The translations under genes and the position numbers were made by a program. The notes below the pieces were generated by a model, which worked only from the letters and a program-made list of their open reading frames with translations, made no database searches and was not told the origin of the DNA. DNA of 64,000 bases from Aquabacter sediminis. Its GTDB lineage: Bacteria > Pseudomonadota > Alphaproteobacteria > Rhizobiales > Xanthobacteraceae. Within the stretch, counting starts at the first letter, position 1. Each line of letters starts with the position of its first letter. Shown here piece by piece: positions 19,932-27,763 of this stretch. The stretch lies in NCBI RefSeq assembly GCF_028863665.1, contig NZ_JARBFX010000001.1, positions 186,001 through 250,000 of the forward strand, given 5' to 3'.

Positions 19932-21314
19932 ATGAGCGGAGCATCGGTTGAGGCACAAAACGTCTCGCCACCAGGACTGGCACTGGATGACATGGAGGCG
20001 CCTTCGGGCCTGAGCGGGCGGGTGCGCCTGTTCCTGTTCGCCCTGGCGGCGGTGCTGATCGCCGAGGGCATTGGCAATGTCACCATCCCGCTCGGCTCCA
20101 GCAAGATCGTGCTGCTGCCGCTGCTCTGGGCGCTGCTTGCAGGTGCCACGATCGGCCTCGCGGCGCCCCGCCTGCCCGGCGCGCTGAAGGTGTCGCTGGC
20201 GGAGCAGCGCCTGGCTTCCGCCTTCCTCCAGCCGGCCCTCCTCATCTTCATCGCCAAGCTGGGCCTACTGGTGGGCGGGTCCATCCCCAAGATCCTGTCC
20301 GCCGGCTGGTCGCTGGTGTTCCAGGAATTCGGCCACTTCTTCGGCACCATGGTGTTCGGCCTGCCGGTGGCCCTCCTTCTGGGCATCAAGCGGGAGGCCA
20401 TCGGCGCCACCTTCTCGGTGGGGCGCGAGCCGAGCCTGGCCATCATCGGCGAGCGCTTTGGCATGGACAGCCCGGAAGGGCGCGGGGTGCTGGCGGAATA
20501 CATCACCGGCACCGTGTTCGGCGCGGTCTTCATCGCCATCCTGGCGAGCCTGGTGGCGAGCCTGAACATCTTCAATCCGCTGGCGCTCGCCATGGGCGCG
20601 GGGGTGGGCTCGGGCAGCATGATGGCCGCGGCGGCGGGCGCCATCGCCGCCCAGCAGACGCCGGAAATGGCCAAGGACGTCGCCACCTTCGCGGCGGCCA
20701 GCAACCTCATCACCACCACCATCGGCACCTATTTCACCCTGTTCCTGTCGCTGCCTTTCACCATCTGGGCCTATGGCAAGCTGGAGCCGATCCTCGGGCG
20801 CGGCCGCAGCATCGCGCCGGCGCAGGCCAAGGTCGAAGCGCCCACCGAGGCGCCCCATAGCGAGGTGCGCCTCGGCCTTCTGGCCATCCTGGCAGGCTGG
20901 GTGCTGATCGGCGCCTATGGCCTCATCGGCAACTGGATCACCTACAAGACGCCCGTGGACGGTCAGGTGATCGCCGGCATGGCCATCATTCTCGGCGCGG
21001 TGCTGGCGGGGTGGGGGCTTTATCTGGCGACCGCCCGCAAGCTGCCGGCGGTGGTGTGGGTGTCGATGATCGGCATGGCGCTGACCTATCCGGCCAATCC
21101 GTTCGCGGCCGACATTGCGGCGCTCACCGGCAAGATCAACTTCCTGGCGCTGGCCACACCCATTCTCGCCTTCGCGGGCCTCTCCATCGCCAAGGACGTG
21201 CCGCTGTTCCGGCGCCTGGGCTGGCGGATCGTGGTGGTCTCGCTGATGGCCAATGCGGGCACCTTCCTCGGCGCCGCCCTCATCGCCCAGTTCTTCATGC
21301 ACCCGCCGATCTGA
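19932..21314 (+). CDS. DUF3100 family multi-spanning membrane protein (putative transporter)
   Basis: A 460-residue inner-membrane protein with about 11-12 hydrophobic segments. AEGIGNVTIPLGSSKIVLLP near the N-terminus and GVGSGSMMAAAAGAIAAQQ mid-protein match what I recall of the DUF3100 family, which is uncharacterised and often annotated as a permease. The start follows AGGGGAGCAGC. Being last in an operon with a hydroxyacid and an aldehyde dehydrogenase, it is a good candidate for uptake of their substrate. This is inferred from context, not from any transporter motif. A strong terminator follows. Confidence 0.7.
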   Translation: MSGASVEAQNVSPPGLALDDMEAPSGLSGRVRLFLFALAAVLIAEGIGNVTIPLGSSKIVLLPLLWALLAGATIGLAAPRLPGALKVSLAEQRLASAFLQPALLIFIAKLGLLVGGSIPKILSAGWSLVFQEFGHFFGTMVFGLPVALLLGIKREAIGATFSVGREPSLAIIGERFGMDSPEGRGVLAEYITGTVFGAVFIAILASLVASLNIFNPLALAMGAGVGSGSMMAAAAGAIAAQQTPEMAKDVATFAAASNLITTTIGTYFTLFLSLPFTIWAYGKLEPILGRGRSIAPAQAKVEAPTEAPHSEVRLGLLAILAGWVLIGAYGLIGNWITYKTPVDGQVIAGMAIILGAVLAGWGLYLATARKLPAVVWVSMIGMALTYPANPFAADIAALTGKINFLALATPILAFAGLSIAKDVPLFRRLGWRIVVVSLMANAGTFLGAALIAQFFMHPPI

Positions 21315-21335
21315 ACCCATCGGCCCGCCCAACGG

Positions 21336-21363
21336 AAAAGGCCCGCCGCGCGCGGGCCTTTTT
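21336..21363. terminator. Bidirectional intrinsic terminator
   Basis: AAAAGGCCCGC pairs perfectly with GCGGGCCTTTT (11 bp, 5-nt loop) followed by another T. It lies in the 59-bp gap between two convergent genes, so with A- and T-runs on either side it can serve both the DUF3100 gene and the GntR gene. Confidence 0.9.
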
Positions 21364-21373
21364 GCGTTTGGCT

Positions 21374-22063
21374 TTACTCCGTCTCGTCTTGGGCCCGCAG
21401 CAGGCGCTGGGCGATGGCGGAGGCGCTCATCACATGCTGGAGGGCGGCGGCATTGGCGCCCTCCCCGTCCCCGGCCTTGATGGCCTCCACGATGCGCTGC
21501 ATCTGGATCGGCCCGTCCGTATCGCGTCCGTCCGTCTTGATGGTCATGGACCGCAGATGGTTGATGCGCACGGTCAGCGAGGAGACGATGCCCCAGGCGA
21601 TTTCCTTTTCCGCGTGGTGGAAGAGGGTGCGGTAGAACTCCGTGGTGGCCGCGAGCACGCCGGGCATGTCGCGCCCGGCATAGCCGGCCTGGATGCCGGC
21701 AAGGCAGGTTTCCAGCGCCGCGATCATCGCCGGATTGCGCCGCTCGGCGCAGGCGCGGGCGGCGATGCCCTCCAGCACGCCCCTTATCTCATAGATCTGC
21801 AGGGCGTCCGCCGCCGTGGTGCGCGCCACGATGGGCCCGCGCGCCTGGAGCGTGGCCACCAGCCCCTCGGTCTCCAGATGGCGCAGCACCTCGCGCACGA
21901 TGGTGCGGCTGACCCCCAATTGCTCGCACAGGTCCCGCTCCACAAGCCGCTCGCCGGGCTTGAAGCGCTGGGCGTAGATGGCCTCGCGCATCTTATCCAG
22001 CGTCAGCTCCCGAAGGGTCTTGGCCGGGCGGTCCACCCGCAGGGGTTCGAGCGCAGCGTTCAT
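21374..22063 (-). CDS. GntR-family (FCD) transcriptional regulator
   Basis: A 229-residue regulator. The N-terminal GntR winged helix is seen in LDKMREAIYAQRFKPGERLVERDLCEQLGVSRTIVREVLRHLETEGLV. The C-terminal FCD ligand-binding domain (about residues 85-215) includes YEIRGVLEGIAARACAER and the conserved metal/ligand aspartate/histidine region (EFYRTLFHHA). It diverges from an amino-acid-type ABC importer; the intergenic region holds a perfect TGGCATGCCA palindrome, the type of site FCD regulators bind. An identical site lies before the enzyme operon at 24.8 kb, so it probably controls both and itself. Confidence 0.9.
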   Translation of the reverse strand: MNAALEPLRVDRPAKTLRELTLDKMREAIYAQRFKPGERLVERDLCEQLGVSRTIVREVLRHLETEGLVATLQARGPIVARTTAADALQIYEIRGVLEGIAARACAERRNPAMIAALETCLAGIQAGYAGRDMPGVLAATTEFYRTLFHHAEKEIAWGIVSSLTVRINHLRSMTIKTDGRDTDGPIQMQRIVEAIKAGDGEGANAAALQHVMSASAIAQRLLRAQDETE

Positions 22064-22189
22064 GGGTTCAAGATCCTGTTTCCCGACACCTGCCGCACGC
22101 GGGCGGATTCTTCAATCCGTGCGGCCCGCGCGGGATCGCACGTGAAGAAAATCACCCGGCGCGCAATTGGGCCGTTGTCGCTCCAATTT

Positions 22190-22214
22190 TGGCATGCCAT
22201 ATTACGGCACGCCA
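22190..22214. promoter_or_regulatory. Candidate GntR operator pair
   Basis: A perfect 10-bp palindrome TGGCATGCCA (22190-22199) is followed by TATTA and a near copy CGGCACGCCA (22205-22214), with 15 bp between centres. It lies 24 bp before the binding-protein start and within the divergent promoter region of the GntR gene. The first site is repeated exactly at 24785-24794. Confidence 0.7.
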
Positions 22215-22237
22215 TAAATATTCCAGCGGGCGACACA

Positions 22238-23107
22238 ATGACCTTCCTCTTTTCCGCACGATCCGCCTCTCCCGTGCTGACGCGCGCGGCTTTGAAACTG
22301 TCTGGTTTTGTCGCCGGCCTGGTGCTGCTCGGCGCGGGGGCACAGGCGCAGGACTGCAAGCCGAAGATCGCCGACGCACTCCTGGTGAAGCCCGGCTTCT
22401 TCGTCATGGCCACCAGCCCCACCTTGCCGCCCATGGCCTATGCGGACCAGAAGGGCGTTCTGAAGGGCCTGCGCATCGACCTTGGCTATGAGATCGCCAA
22501 GCGGCTGTGCCTGAAGCCGGAATTTATCAGCACCGAATATGCCGCCATGATTCCCGGCCTCCAGGGCAAGCGGTGGGACATGATCGATGCGGGTCTGTTC
22601 GTGACACCCGAGCGGCTGAAGATGCTCTATATGATCCCGTATGAGAATCTGGCCATCTCCATCTCCACGGCGGTGAAGAACGGCGCGCCCATCACCAAGG
22701 TGGACGATCTGGCCGGCAAGACCATCAGCACCGACATTGGCGGTTATGCCGAGCGCAAGATGCGCGACCTGAACAAGGACTTCCAGGCTCGCGGCCTGAA
22801 GCCCATGACCATCAACCTGTTCGACAATTACGCCACCGTCTACCAGGCGCTGCGCGCGGGGCAGGTGGATGCGGCCGTTTCCATCGACCCCGTGGCCAAG
22901 CAGTATCAGGACCGGGGTGAGTTTACCCATGCGCTCAGCGGCATGTATGCCACCCCCGGCTCGCTGGCCTTCGGCGACAAGGCGGTGGCCGAGGCGGTGG
23001 CGGGCGTGATGCAGGAGATGGAGACCGACGGCTATCTGCCGAAGCTCCTCGCCGAATATGGCGTCGGCCGCGCCGAGGGCGGCGTGAAGGTGCTCGGCCC
23101 CAATTGA
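22238..23107 (+). CDS. ABC transporter substrate-binding protein (polar amino acid family 3)
   Basis: A 289-residue periplasmic protein. A signal peptide (hydrophobic LKLSGFVAGLVLLGAGAQAQ) ends near residue 38. The mature part follows the SBP_bac_3 pattern: a first lobe with FVMATSPTLPPMAYADQKGVLKGLRIDLGYEIAKRL, then DMIDAGLFVTPERL and the second lobe with DDLAGKTISTDIGGYAE. The ATG closest to this signal peptide was chosen; the open frame upstream is antisense to the GntR gene. It supplies substrate to the permease and ATPase just downstream. The ligand is unknown, although this family mostly binds polar amino acids. Confidence 0.88.
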   Translation: MTFLFSARSASPVLTRAALKLSGFVAGLVLLGAGAQAQDCKPKIADALLVKPGFFVMATSPTLPPMAYADQKGVLKGLRIDLGYEIAKRLCLKPEFISTEYAAMIPGLQGKRWDMIDAGLFVTPERLKMLYMIPYENLAISISTAVKNGAPITKVDDLAGKTISTDIGGYAERKMRDLNKDFQARGLKPMTINLFDNYATVYQALRAGQVDAAVSIDPVAKQYQDRGEFTHALSGMYATPGSLAFGDKAVAEAVAGVMQEMETDGYLPKLLAEYGVGRAEGGVKVLGPN

Positions 23108-23148
23108 GGGGCGGGCTGACTTCCCTGACCGGCCATCCGGCCTGAACC

Positions 23149-23169
23149 GGCGGAGCGCCCCGCTCCGCC
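23149..23169 (+). terminator. Hairpin after binding-protein gene
   Basis: Perfect 8-bp stem GGCGGAGC/GCTCCGCC with a GCCCC loop, followed by TT, lies 41 bp after the binding-protein stop and before the permease. This probably lets the binding protein be made in excess of the membrane subunits. Confidence 0.55.
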
Positions 23170-23235
23170 TTCCCCCATCCGCACGGCGCCGGGACACCCG
23201 GACGCCGCCGGGCTCCTGCTGCTTGCGAGGCTTCC

Positions 23236-23958
23236 GTGAAGGGTTGGCACTGGGACGGCTTCTTTGAATATCTCACCAATGGCTACCTCATCGAGGGCGC
23301 CTTCGTGACGCTGGGGCTGACCGTCTTCTCGATCCTGTTCGGCCTGATGCTGGGCTTCGTCATCGCCGTCATGCGCATGTCGAAGTACAAGATCCTGTCT
23401 GGACCTGCCTATTTCTACACCTGGATCATGCGGGGCACCCCGCTCTTGGTTCAGCTCATCATCATCTATACGGGCCTGCCGCAGATCGGCATCAAGTTCT
23501 CGGTCATCGAGTCGACACTCATCGGCCTGACCCTGAACGAGGCGGCCTATCTCTCCGAGATCGTGCGCGCCGGCATCGCCGCCGTGCCGCGGGGCCAGGT
23601 GAATGCGGCGCGGGCCATCGGCATGACGCCGTTCCAGGTGATGCGCTACGTGGTGGCCCCGCAGGCTTTCCGCATCATCATTCCCCCGCTGGGCAATTCG
23701 GTGAACGGGGTGCTCAAGACCACCTCCATCGCCTCCATCATCTCCATGGAGGAATTGCTCCGCCGCACCCAGGTGCTGATCCAGGAACGCTTCCTGGTGC
23801 TGGAGCTCTTCGTCGTGGCGGCCATCTACTATCTCATCATGACCACCGCCTGGGAGTTCGTGCAGCGCTGGATCGAACGCCGGTTCGGCCGCGCCTTCGA
23901 TCCGCAGGCGGGCCAAGCGGGACCGGCAGAGCCGGCAGCGCTCGCGGAGCAGCGGTGA
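23236..23958 (+). CDS. Amino acid ABC transporter permease (HisM/GlnP type)
   Basis: A 240-residue integral membrane subunit with about five helices. The first conserved block is [20 protein letters not shown], and the EAA loop that docks the ATPase is [23 protein letters not shown]. The GTG start is taken because the protein then begins as family members do ([17 protein letters not shown]). Only one permease gene is present, so it probably acts as a homodimer. It stops 4 bp before the ATPase start. Confidence 0.92.
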   Translation: MKGWHWDGFFEYLTNGYLIEGAFVTLGLTVFSILFGLMLGFVIAVMRMSKYKILSGPAYFYTWIMRGTPLLVQLIIIYTGLPQIGIKFSVIESTLIGLTLNEAAYLSEIVRAGIAAVPRGQVNAARAIGMTPFQVMRYVVAPQAFRIIIPPLGNSVNGVLKTTSIASIISMEELLRRTQVLIQERFLVLELFVVAAIYYLIMTTAWEFVQRWIERRFGRAFDPQAGQAGPAEPAALAEQR

Positions 23959-23962
23959 GATC

Positions 23963-24721
23963 ATGAGCAAGGCGATTGGCGAGGCATCCCCCATGCTCGA
24001 GATCAAGGGCATCAATAAATGGTACGGCACCTTCCAGGTGCTCAAGAACTGCTCACTCTCGGTGGCGCGCGGCGAGGTGGTGGTGGTGTGCGGGCCGTCC
24101 GGCTCCGGCAAGTCCACCCTCATCAAGTGCGTGAATGCGCTGGAGGGCGTGGATGGCGGCGAAATCCGCCTGGAAGGCAAGCTGGTCACCGACGGCAAGG
24201 CCAACCTGCCCAAGCTGCGCTCGCGCGTGGGCATGGTGTTCCAGCATTTCGAGCTGTTCCCCCACATGAACGTGCTCGACAATCTCTGCATCGGCCAGGA
24301 AAAGGTCCTCAAGCGCGACCGGGCCGAGGCCGAGCGCAAGGCCAAGGCCCTGCTGGAACGCGTGGGCATGGCGAGCCATGCGGGCAAGTATCCGCTCCAG
24401 CTTTCCGGCGGCCAGCAGCAGCGCATCGCCATCGCCCGCGCCTTGGCCATGGACCCCATCGCCATGCTGTTCGACGAGCCCACCTCCGCCCTCGACCCGG
24501 AAATGATCACCGAGGTGCTGGATGTGATGGTCGCGCTCGCCCAGGAGGGCATGACCATGATGGTGGTGACCCACGAAATGGGCTTCGCCCGCAAGGTCGC
24601 CGACCGGGTGGTGTTCATGGACCGGGGCGAGATCGTCGAGGACACGGCCAAGGAGCGCTTCTTCGCCGATCCCGCGAGCGACCGGGCCAAACTCTTCCTC
24701 TCCAAGATCCTGTCTCACTGA
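23963..24721 (+). CDS. Amino acid ABC transporter ATP-binding protein (GlnQ type)
   Basis: A 252-residue nucleotide-binding subunit. Walker A is [13 protein letters not shown], the Q-loop lies in [19 protein letters not shown], the signature is [15 protein letters not shown], Walker B is [15 protein letters not shown] and the switch histidine is in [17 protein letters not shown]. No extra C-terminal regulatory domain is present. With the upstream binding protein and permease it forms one complete importer. It ends 97 bp before the enzyme operon. Confidence 0.94.
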   Translation: MSKAIGEASPMLEIKGINKWYGTFQVLKNCSLSVARGEVVVVCGPSGSGKSTLIKCVNALEGVDGGEIRLEGKLVTDGKANLPKLRSRVGMVFQHFELFPHMNVLDNLCIGQEKVLKRDRAEAERKAKALLERVGMASHAGKYPLQLSGGQQQRIAIARALAMDPIAMLFDEPTSALDPEMITEVLDVMVALAQEGMTMMVVTHEMGFARKVADRVVFMDRGEIVEDTAKERFFADPASDRAKLFLSKILSH

Positions 24722-24784
24722 CAGACCCGCATCCGGCGCCACGCCGAGTGCGACGCCCCGCGGGCCGCATCAGCTCCCGCACTT

Positions 24785-24794
24785 TGGCATGCCA
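24785..24794. promoter_or_regulatory. Second perfect TGGCATGCCA palindrome, candidate GntR operator
   Basis: Same 10-bp palindrome as at 22190, with matching flanks (TT before, TA after). It is 25 bp upstream of the AA_synth gene start, close to the 38-bp spacing seen at the first site. It is the best evidence that the ABC importer and the following enzymes belong to one regulon. Confidence 0.7.
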
Positions 24795-24818
24795 TAATAT
24801 CGTTACGGAAAGCGTCCC

Positions 24819-25403
24819 ATGCTCAAGCTTCGCAAGGTGGTCAATTACGACGAGAAGGTCCTCATTGAGGGGGGCAAGGAAGCCCCTCGGCCGCTGCATC
24901 TGTTCGGCGCGGCGGCGGTGCTGACCAATCCCTGGGCCGGTCGCGGCTTCGTGGAGGATCTCCAGCCGGAAATCATGGCCATCGCCCCTGTGCTGGGTGC
25001 CCTGCTGACCGAGGAAATCCTGCGCCGCGCCGGCTCCGGTGAGGTGGTGGAAGGCTATGGCAAGGCGGCTTTGTGCGGCACCGCCGGCGAGGTGGAGCAT
25101 GCCTCCGCCCTCATCCACACCCTGCATTTCGGCAACCATTATCGCCGCGCCGTGGGCGCCAAGACGTACCTCGCCTTCACCAATGTGCGCGGCGGGCCGG
25201 ACACGCCCATCATGATCCCGCTCATGGACAAGCATGACGAGGGCCGGCGCTCCCATTACCTCACGGTCCACTTCTCCATTCCCGATGCCCCCGCCCCCGA
25301 CGAACTGGTGGTGGCGCTGGGCGCCTCCATTGGCGGGCGGCCCCATCACCGCATCGGCGACCGCTACAAAGACCTCGAAAGCCTGAAGGACCTCCATGGC
25401 TGA
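24819..25403 (+). CDS. AA_synth (DUF1185) family protein
   Basis: A 194-residue protein of the 'amino acid synthesis' family (Pfam AA_synth, as I recall it), whose members have structures but no established reaction. Typical blocks are YDEKVLIEGGKEA, AAAVLTNPWAGRGFVEDL, GYGKAALCGTAGEVEHASALIHTLHFGNHYRRAVG and PAPDELVVALGASIGGRPHHRIGD. The gene is the first of a four-gene operon and overlaps the next start by 8 nt. Co-occurrence with hydrolase and dehydrogenase genes and a nearby amino-acid-type importer argues for a catabolic rather than biosynthetic role. Confidence 0.8.
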   Translation: MLKLRKVVNYDEKVLIEGGKEAPRPLHLFGAAAVLTNPWAGRGFVEDLQPEIMAIAPVLGALLTEEILRRAGSGEVVEGYGKAALCGTAGEVEHASALIHTLHFGNHYRRAVGAKTYLAFTNVRGGPDTPIMIPLMDKHDEGRRSHYLTVHFSIPDAPAPDELVVALGASIGGRPHHRIGDRYKDLESLKDLHG

Positions 25404-26271
25404 GCGACCTTCCCTCGCCCAAGGCGCGGCCCGGGTGCATCTGCGCGGCGGCGGCGTGTCCGGGGACATCACCTATCTGCGCCAGGGCGCGGGCCCGGTG
25501 GTGGTGCTCATTCACGGGGTGGGCATGAATGCCGCCATCTGGCAGCCTCAGATGGCGGCGCTTGCCGCCGCACATGACGTCATCGCCCTCGACATGCCCG
25601 GCCATGGCGGCTCCCTCCTGCCGCCCGATCCGCCGACCCTGGACGATTATGCCGATGCGGTGATCGGGCTGCTCGATGCGCTGGGCATTCCGGCAGCGGC
25701 GCTGGTGGGTCATTCCATGGGGGCGCTGGTGGCCACCCACACGGCCCTGCGCAACCCCGAGCGGGTGAGCCGGCTCATCGCCATGAACGCCGTCTTCCGC
25801 CGCTCGCCCGAGCTGAAGCAAGCCGTGCAGGCCCGCGCCGTGGAGCTGGAGGAAAAGGGCTTTTCCGCCTCCATCGCCCCGACCCTCGCCCGCTGGTTCG
25901 GCGATCCCGTGCCGGCGAACCTGGAACTGGCCGCCGCGCTTTCCAGCGCCGCCCTGCGCACGGTGAATGTGGAAGGCTATCGCCGCACCTATTGGCTGTT
26001 CGCCACCTCCGACGAGGCGCTGGCCCCGGCTTTGCCGGGGCTGAAGGTGCCGGCGCTGTTCATCACCGGCGAGTTCGATGCCAATTCCTCGCCCGCCATG
26101 TCCCGCGAGATGGCCCGGATCGCCCCGTGCGCCCGCGCCGAGATCGTGCCCGGCGTGCGGCACATGATGGCGCTCACCCATCCCGACGAGATCAATAGCC
26201 GGCTCATCGCCTTCCTTGACGAGACGCCCGCCGACGCTTCCCGCCCTCTGCCCGCCGAGGTCGGCCCATGA
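25396..26271 (+). CDS. Alpha/beta hydrolase
   Basis: A 291-residue alpha/beta-hydrolase-fold enzyme. The nucleophile elbow is GHSMGA, the oxyanion segment is HGVGMN, and the C-terminal histidine is in GVRHMMALTHP; the acid is probably the aspartate in TGEFDANSSP. The overall pattern resembles 3-oxoadipate enol-lactonase and RutD-like hydrolases that open small esters, lactones or carbamates. It overlaps the genes on both sides (ATGGCTGA at the start, ATGA at the end), so it is made together with AA_synth and aldehyde dehydrogenase. The substrate is unknown. Confidence 0.85.
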   Translation: MAERPSLAQGAARVHLRGGGVSGDITYLRQGAGPVVVLIHGVGMNAAIWQPQMAALAAAHDVIALDMPGHGGSLLPPDPPTLDDYADAVIGLLDALGIPAAALVGHSMGALVATHTALRNPERVSRLIAMNAVFRRSPELKQAVQARAVELEEKGFSASIAPTLARWFGDPVPANLELAAALSSAALRTVNVEGYRRTYWLFATSDEALAPALPGLKVPALFITGEFDANSSPAMSREMARIAPCARAEIVPGVRHMMALTHPDEINSRLIAFLDETPADASRPLPAEVGP

Positions 26272-27746
26272 CCGAGATCACGACCTTCGCCCACTATATT
26301 GACGGTGCCTTCGAGACCCCGGCCCAGACCTTCGACAGCATCGACCCCTCCCGCGAGGAAGTCTGGGCCCGCATGCCCCGCGCCGGCGCCGAGGATGTGG
26401 ACCGGGCGGTCCGCGCCGCCCACCGCGCCATGCGGGAAGGTCCCTGGGCGCGGATGACCGCCACCGAGCGCGGCCGGCTGCTCTATCGCCTGGGCGACCT
26501 GGTCACAGCCCACGCCGCCGAACTGGCCGAGCTGGAAACCCGCGACACCGGCAAGATCATCCGCGAGACCCGCGCCCAGATCGGCTATGTGGGCTCCTAT
26601 TACCGCTATTTCGGCGGCCTTGCCGACAAGCATCACGGCATGGTCTTGCCCATCGACAAGGCGGACATGGACGTAACCCTGCGGCCCGAACCCATCGGAG
26701 TCGTCGCCGCCATCGTGCCCTGGAACTCCCAGCTCTTCCTGTCCGCCGTGAAGCTCGGTCCGGCGCTGGCCGCCGGCTGTGCGGTGGTGCTCAAGGCCTC
26801 CGAGGACGGCCCTGCCCCCCTCTTGGGCTTCGCCCGCCTCGTCGAGGAGGCGGGCTTCCCGCCGGGTGTGGTGAACATCCTGACCGGCTTCGGAGCCGAC
26901 TGCGGGGCAGCGCTGACCACCCACCCCCTGGTCGCCCGGATCGCGTTTACGGGTGGTCCGGAGACCGCCCGGCAGATCGTGAGGAACAGCGCGGAAAATC
27001 TGGCCTATACAAGCCTAGAATTGGGTGGAAAGTCGCCTGTTCTGGTCTTCTCCGACGCCCATTTCGAGAGCGCGGCGAACGCCGTGGTGGCCGGCATCTT
27101 CGCCGCCTCCGGCCAGAGCTGCACAGCCGGCTCCCGCCTCCTGGTGGAGCGCAAGATCGCCGAGCCCTTCCTTAAGCTCCTGGCTGACAAGGCGAAAGCC
27201 ATCCGCATTGGCGACCCGCAGGACGCCGCCACCGAGATGGGCCCGCTCGCCACCGCCCGGCAGGTCACCCATCTGGAATCAACCATCGCCGCCAGCCTTT
27301 CGGCGGGGGCGGAACTCATAACCGGAGGAGGCAAAGCAGAGGGATTCTCGCGCGGATTCTATGTTGCTCCGACCATCCTCCGGTCTGAAGACACGCAGAT
27401 CCCCTGTTTCCGCTCCGAATTCTTCGGCCCGGTCCTGAGCGCCACCACCTTCGACACCGAGGAGGAGGCCCTGGCCAAGGCCAACGATACTCCCTTTGGT
27501 CTCGCAAGCGGCGTCTTCACCACGAACCTGGCCCGCGCCCATCGGCTAAGTGCTTCCATTCGCGCGGGAATTGTCTGGGTGAACACCTATCGCGCGGTCT
27601 CCCCCATGGCGCCCTTCGGCGGCTATGGCCTGTCCGGATTGGGCCGGGAGGCGGGGGCGGATTCCATCCGCGACTACACCCGCACCAAGACGGTCTGGAT
27701 CAACACCTCCGACGCCCCCATTCCCGATCCCTTCGTGATGCGCTGA
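26268..27746 (+). CDS. Aldehyde dehydrogenase family protein
   Basis: A 492-residue NAD(P)-dependent aldehyde dehydrogenase with Glu251 (LELGGKSPVLVFSDAHF) and nucleophile Cys285 (ASGQSCTAGSRLLV), correctly 34 residues apart. The N-terminal INDGxF-like YIDGAFETPAQTFDSIDPS, the PWNSQ motif and the C-terminal APFGGYGLSGLGREAG are standard. The ATG overlaps the hydrolase stop. Next to the iron alcohol dehydrogenase it probably completes an alcohol-aldehyde-acid sequence or acts on a hydrolase product. Confidence 0.92.
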   Translation: MTEITTFAHYIDGAFETPAQTFDSIDPSREEVWARMPRAGAEDVDRAVRAAHRAMREGPWARMTATERGRLLYRLGDLVTAHAAELAELETRDTGKIIRETRAQIGYVGSYYRYFGGLADKHHGMVLPIDKADMDVTLRPEPIGVVAAIVPWNSQLFLSAVKLGPALAAGCAVVLKASEDGPAPLLGFARLVEEAGFPPGVVNILTGFGADCGAALTTHPLVARIAFTGGPETARQIVRNSAENLAYTSLELGGKSPVLVFSDAHFESAANAVVAGIFAASGQSCTAGSRLLVERKIAEPFLKLLADKAKAIRIGDPQDAATEMGPLATARQVTHLESTIAASLSAGAELITGGGKAEGFSRGFYVAPTILRSEDTQIPCFRSEFFGPVLSATTFDTEEEALAKANDTPFGLASGVFTTNLARAHRLSASIRAGIVWVNTYRAVSPMAPFGGYGLSGLGREAGADSIRDYTRTKTVWINTSDAPIPDPFVMR

Positions 27747-27763
27747 GCGCCGGGAGCCGAACC

